Origin: Ctena decussata
Lineage: Eukaryota; Mollusca; Bivalvia; Lucinida; Lucinidae
NCBI GenBank assembly: GCA_963989385.1
Contig: OZ022503.1
Span: forward strand, 69,476,123 to 69,540,122
Direction of reading: 5' to 3'
DNA length: 64,000 nt
Part shown: positions 55,441-61,400 of the stretch, one piece after another
How positions within the stretch are numbered: position 1 is the first letter of the stretch
How the letters are laid out: each line of letters begins with the position of its first letter
Translations under genes and position numbers: made by a program
Notes under the pieces: generated by a model
The model's database searches: none
What the model saw: the letters and a program-made list of their open reading frames with translations, nothing else
What the model was told of the DNA's origin: nothing

Positions 55441-58400
55441 GATGAGACATTATCAATTTAACAAAGACAACTGGTGTTATTTTTTTTAGTTTTCACAATC
55501 AAATGAGATTTAAAATCACATGGAACATAAATGAACTTCTCACAAATCTGTGTCCAGTGGCACCAACCACCGACCGCCTGCCCAACTTCATAAGCTAGAT
55601 CAGGGCTTGAAATTTGAGATGAAGTGAAGGATGACGAACCTTTTCAAAAGTTTCGTTATGAAACTTTACAAAAGTTTCGTTATCCTTCAATCTCATGATC
55701 GTAGGCTACTATCGAGGCTATGAACAACGATGCTGTCCTGACTGCGAGGATGCGCATGCACAGGCTGATCTGTACCTTTGTTATTACAATATGCGAAAAA
55801 CATTTTTGTCATGTATTGATACGCTTTTGATTGCTGGCAAACGTTCAGAATTTATTACATGTATCATCTATTCTATGCTATTCTATCCCATAACCTTACT
55901 AGGTCGTTGGGGCACCACGGATGATTTCGAAATAATCCCTTTCCACCTTGTCCTGTCTTCAGCTGCCCTAGTTGAGCTGGCAAAAACTGTCCCTGTCCAT
56001 ACTTTAGTATTGTCTTCCCACCTTTTCTTCTGTCTACCTCTTCTTCATTTTCCTTTCATTGTGCCCTGTAAAATCGTCTATGCTAAACCAAAAGATCCTT
56101 GAGACGTGGCCAAACAACCTTAGTTTCCGTTTCTTGACCAACGTCAGGAGTTCATCATATTCTCCAATAGCTGCTTGGATCTTTCTGCGAACCTCCTCAT
56201 TGGTTATATGGTCCTTGTACGAAATGTTTAGTAACATTCGGTAGCAACTAATTTCAAAGGCCTGCGTTCATTTCTCTAACTCCACTGTCAAGGTCCACGA
56301 TTCACAGGCATACAGAAATATGGGAATGACAAGGGAGCGCATAAGCCCCACCTTTGATCCAAGACATATGTTGTTATCTCTCCAAATTGGTTTCAGCTTG
56401 GTAAGAGCTGAAGTGGCTTTTGCAGTCCTTGAGAGAACCTACTGTTTTGAGCCATCATCTAAGACGATTGCTCCAAGGTATTTGAAGCTTGTTACGGTAC
56501 CCAGCTTCTGCTCTTTTACCTTGATCTCCCTCTGAATGCCATCTGCACTATTTGTTACCAGTTTGGTCTTCTCAGCACTGATCTCCATCTTATATCTTGT
56601 GCAGGTTTTGTCGAGACTTTCAGCTAGGGCTTCTAGTTCCTGCTTTTCCTCAGCTAGAGCGTCTAAGTCATCGGCAAACCGCAGAATGTAGTTTTTCTGC
56701 CGCCTATGCTAACCTTTCCGTTATGTTCTTCCAGATCATCAGACATGATCCGTTCGAGAAAAATGTTGAAGAGGGTGGGTGACAGAGGCCATCCTTGTCT
56801 TTCTCCAACTGTTGTTCTGAGCCATTCTCCTGTGCTGCCGTCCATCAGGACTGCACTTGCAGCCTTGTCCTATATAGCTGCTCAATGGTGCGAACTAGAT
56901 TTGCACTGATATTGTACTTCCGCATGGTGGCCCATAAGGCTGCATGCCATAACCTGTTCAAAAGCTTTTTTGAAATTAATGAAGACATGGTACAGATTCT
57001 GCTGATGTTTGAGATATTTTTCACACAGGATTCTAAGGTTGAAGATCTGTTCTGTTGTGCTCCTTCCGGCTCGGAACCCAGCCTGTGCTTCAGCGATTTT
57101 CTCTTCGGCTTGTGGTTTAAGCCTGTTCAAGATGACTTTCAGCAGAATTTATTGTCATCACATGCACATCACGGGAACGTAACCCCAGATTTACTAACAG
57201 AATAGTAACTCATTTGTTTGACAGTATATATTAACTTGTGCACCAAAATTATCAATAAGTTCCATATATAAACTCTTATATAAAAACATTTTCCCATATA
57301 AAAGCACCAGAAAGCAAATTTGACCTTGCCATAAAATATGTCAAAGTCAACTAAAGATCATCATTTGAACAATCGGTTATTCTTTCATGTAAGAAATCAC
57401 GAAAAAATTTAGAAGATATCATTCTTCTATAGCAAGCATAACCAGCACTACTGCATTAGCACCAGTTTAGGAGACTTCACCCTCTAGTGCAGCGGCATCA
57501 GCGCCACTTCAGGAGACTTCACCCTCTAGAAGCGCAGCGGCATAAGCGCCACTTAAGAACACTTCCCCTGTAGTAGGACAGCGGCATTAGCGCCACTTCA
57601 GAAGACTTCCCTCTGTAGTAGGACAGCGGCATTACACCCACTTCAGGAGACTTCACCCTTTAGGAGCACAGCGCCATTAGGGCAACTTCAGGGGACTTAC
57701 CCCTGTAGTAGCGCAGCGGCATCAGCGCCAATGCAAGACACTTCCCCCTGTAGTAGCGCAGCGGCATTAGCGCCACTTCTGAAGACTTCACCCTCTAGTA
57801 GCGCTGCGGTTTTGGCGCCACTTCAGGAGACGCCCCCCTCTAGTAGCGCAGCGGCATTAGCGCCACTTCAGGAGACTTCACCCTCTAGTTGTGCAGCGGC
57901 ATTAGCGCCACTTCAGAAGGCTTCACCCTCTAGTGGCGCAGCGGCAGTAGCGCCACTTCAGGAGACTTCACTTTCTAGTAGCGCAGCGGCATTAGCGCCA
58001 CTTAAGAAGACTTCACCTTCTAGTTGCGCAGCGGCATAAGCGCCACTTAGGAAGACTTCACCCTCTAGTAGCGCAGCGGCATAAGCGCACTTTAAGAAGA
58101 CTTCCCTCTGTAGTGGCGCAGCGGCATTAGCGCCACTTAAGAAGACGTCCCTCTGTTGTAGCGCAGCGGTATCAGCGCTACTTCAGGAGACTTCACCCTC
58201 TAGTTGCGCAGCGGCATTAGCGCCACTAAAGAAGACTTCACCTTCTAGTTGCGCAGTGGGATGAGCGCCACTTAGGAAGACTTCGCCCTCTAGTAGCGCA
58301 GCGGCATTAGCGCACTTTAAGAAGACTTACCCCTGTAGTAGCGCAGCGGCATTAGCGCCACTTCAGTAGACTTCGCCCTCTAGTTCCGCAGCAGCATTAG

Positions 58401-61400
58401 CGCCACTTTATAAGACTTTCCCATGTAGCAGTGCAGCGGCATTAGCGCCACGTCAGGAGACTTCACCCTCTAGTAGCGCATCGGCATTAGCGCCACTTAA
58501 GAAGACTTCCCCTTGTAGCAGCGCAGCGGTATTAAATAGCGCCACTTCAGGAGACTTCACTCTCTAGTAGGGCAGCGGCATTAGCCCCACTTAAGACTTC
58601 TCCCTGTAGTAGCGCAGCGGCATCAGCGCCACTTCAGGAGACTTCACCCTCTAGTAGCGCAGCGGCATTAGCGCCACTTCAGGAGACTTCCCCTTGTAGC
58701 AGCGCAGCGGCATTAGTGGCACTTCAGAAGACTTCAAGCTGTAGTAGCGCAGCGGCATTAGCGCCACTTGAAAAGACTTCCCCTTGTAGCAGCGCCGCGA
58801 CATTAGGGCCACTTCAGGAGACTTCACCCTCTAGTAGCGCAGCGGCATTAGCGCCCTTTAAAAAGACTTCCATCTCTAGTAGCACAGCGGCATTAGGGCC
58901 ACTTAAGAGGACTTCGCCCTTTAGTACAGCAGCTCAATCTTGGCATTATTTGTGACCCTTACCAGTTCCCAGGATCAGCTTGACTTCATCTAGTACACTG
59001 ACCCTGTAGGGAGCTTTGTCCCAGCGGCCTTCGGCCGTGATGCTTGCCTAGTGTCCGGTGTCATCAGTAAAGAGCTGATTCGATCATGCTTGATGGTAAG
59101 CAGTGCTACAATTGAAAAGAATCCGAGTAGGGGCCACCGCCAAGATGGCTCAGTAATGAACAGCACCGCCAAGATAGCCTACTAAAAGGGGCTGCCTTCT
59201 GTATTAGCGCTAAAGCCGCAGCGCTACTATAAGGGAATGTCTTCTGAACTAGCGCTTTTGCCGCTGCGCTACTATAAGGGGATGTCTTCTGTAGTAGCGC
59301 TATTGCCGCTGCGCTACTAAAAGGGGAAGTCTTTTGAAATAGCGTAATTGCCGCTGCGCTACTAAAAGGGGCTGTCTCCTGTAGTAGCGCTAATGCTGCT
59401 GCGCTACTATAAGGGAATGTCCTCTGAAGTAGCGCTATTGCCGCTGCGCTACTATAAGGGAATGTCTTTTGAAGTAGCGCAAATGCCGCTGCGCTACTGT
59501 AAGGGAATGTCTTCTGAAGTAGCGCTATTGCCGCGGCGCGACTGTAAGGGAATGTCTTCTGAAGTAGCGCTATTGCCGCTGCGCGACTAAAAGGGGAAGT
59601 CTTTTGAAGTAGCGCTATTGCCGCTGCGATAGTATCAGGGGCTGTCTTCTGAAGTAATGCTATTGCTGCTGCGCTACTATCAGAAGCTGTCTTGTGAAGT
59701 AGCCCTATTGCCGCTGCGCTACTGAAAGATGTCTTGTGAAGCAGTGCTTATTAAGGAGCACTATTTTCAATTTTGTAGTAGATCTATCTGTACATTGGCC
59801 CACCCACCAACCCTCTTTTCGTGATGGTCTTACATGAAAGCTGGACCAAACAATCTTGGACCAAAATCTTCAAAACTTTCCATGAAATCTAGTGTTTATT
59901 TGATCTTGCCTTAAAAAAGGTCAAGGTCAACTCAAGGTCATCATTTGAACAATCTTTGTTTTACTCGAGTACCCAACGCTACATACCAAAGTTCAAGGAC
60001 ATTGGACAATTGGTTCAGGAGAAGAAGACTTTTAAAGGTTTTTACCTTATGGTGGCAATGTTGGTCATGTTATCTGGACGCGCTGAACAAATTTTCGTTC
60101 TCTCAATTTAAGGCTCTGTATGAAACATGGTGACAATTGGCCCAGTGGCTTTTCAAGAGATGTTTTAAATTGTCAAAATATGAGAGTCATGTGTCAAAGG
60201 TCGAAGAATGACCTTGACCTTTTGTACTCACAAATCTTTACGTACTCATTAACACTACAGTTTAAATTGTCGAAATATGAGAGACCTGGGTCAAAGGTCA
60301 AATAATGACCTTGACCATTTTTACTCATAAATCTTCATGTACTTATTAATAAAATAATGACCTACACAGTCACAAAGCCGATAATGTGACATTTGCGCCC
60401 AGCGAAGTCCTAGATCAGCCTGGACATTGGTCCAGTCTGATCAGAGTCTTTGCTGTGTGCTAAAGTATATAGCTAAGGGCCTACGCCCTTCCTTGCGGGC
60501 AGATAATACTCTGATAAAACTGGACGAATGCCCAGGCGGATCTTTGTCTTCGCTGGGCGCAAATGTCACATTGTTGGTTTTTTCACGGAGCGACTCTGAT
60601 AATTTCGACGAATGGTCCTAAACTGTACGGAAATAAAGTTATAAAAATGATTTTGTTCCGCTTTATAAATGCACTTCAATCCTCTTGAATCGTCGACATC
60701 CGTACCAAGTTACATCGACTGCAGTATCAGACACAATATTACCTCATCGACAGCAGTATCACTGAAAACAAAACTTTCCCGGAACATCTTTCCAACGTGA
60801 ATTTCGTTGCAAACTTGAAACTTTTATCCTTGAGAATGATACTTCCCTCGTGTTTCAATGGTTGATTAGCAACGAGATAGACTAAATAACACACTTTTTG
60901 CATATTGTGCCTATTTTTTACTTTTTTGGGTTTGACACCGCTTCATATGAAAACAAGCGACACAATCGCTCGCCAAGACTTTTCGCAGAAAAGGAAAATA
61001 TCTTACAACAAAGTCTGACAGAAAAAATATTGAAAAATACCTTTGGATTTCACTGAAGAAACTTCCGTTCGCGTGTTATCCCTCTATCGACAGCAGTACT
61101 GCTCGGTCGAAAGCCGTAATTCTCGGTCGACAGCCAAATACGCAGTACCGTCTCGGTCGACAGCATAGGTAGAACCATTGGTATTACCCCCGTGAGGATG
61201 TACACTGCTTACCAACTTAAGGAATTGTTGGTACTTGGACTCGCCTGCCCATTGTGACTGCATGAGTCCCAGAACAGCCACAGTATTATAAGAACTGAGC
61301 AAACTCTACAAAAGTTTACCCGCCAACAACTCCACAGGAAAAGCAAAACCTTATGTCTCGTTTACTGCTAGTCACAGACAAGACAATAACTACACCTGGT

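Larger units (their letters stand above)
54087..61194. mobile_element. 7.1-kb long-TIR element, 5-bp duplication AGGAT, CAC ends
   Basis: Left end CACGGGGGTAATACCAATGC, right end its inverse; inverted arms match for about 110 bp (54087-54196 and 61085-61194) with few mismatches. Flanked exactly by AGGAT (54082-54086, 61195-61199). Arms carry repeats of GCTGTCGACCGAG, and further GGCTGTCGAT words lie at 54520-54600 and inverse ones at 60740-60770. The cargo is a 5'-truncated reverse transcriptase, two opposed satellite arrays, Helitron-repeat fragments (57240-57400, 59880-60330) and family A remnants (55030-55250, 60361-60598). No transposase frame. The ends resemble those of 23370-26480 (CACGGG[T/G]GGTAA). 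Confidence 0.8.

Noticed and set aside
55695..57205. Plus-strand frames of 135 and 136 codons
   Set aside because: Antisense of the degenerate reverse transcriptase.
57731..58955. Ala/Ser/Pro-rich LAPLQETSPSSSAAA repeat protein
   Set aside because: Open only where satellite units happen to be 45 bp; neighbouring units of other lengths break the frame.
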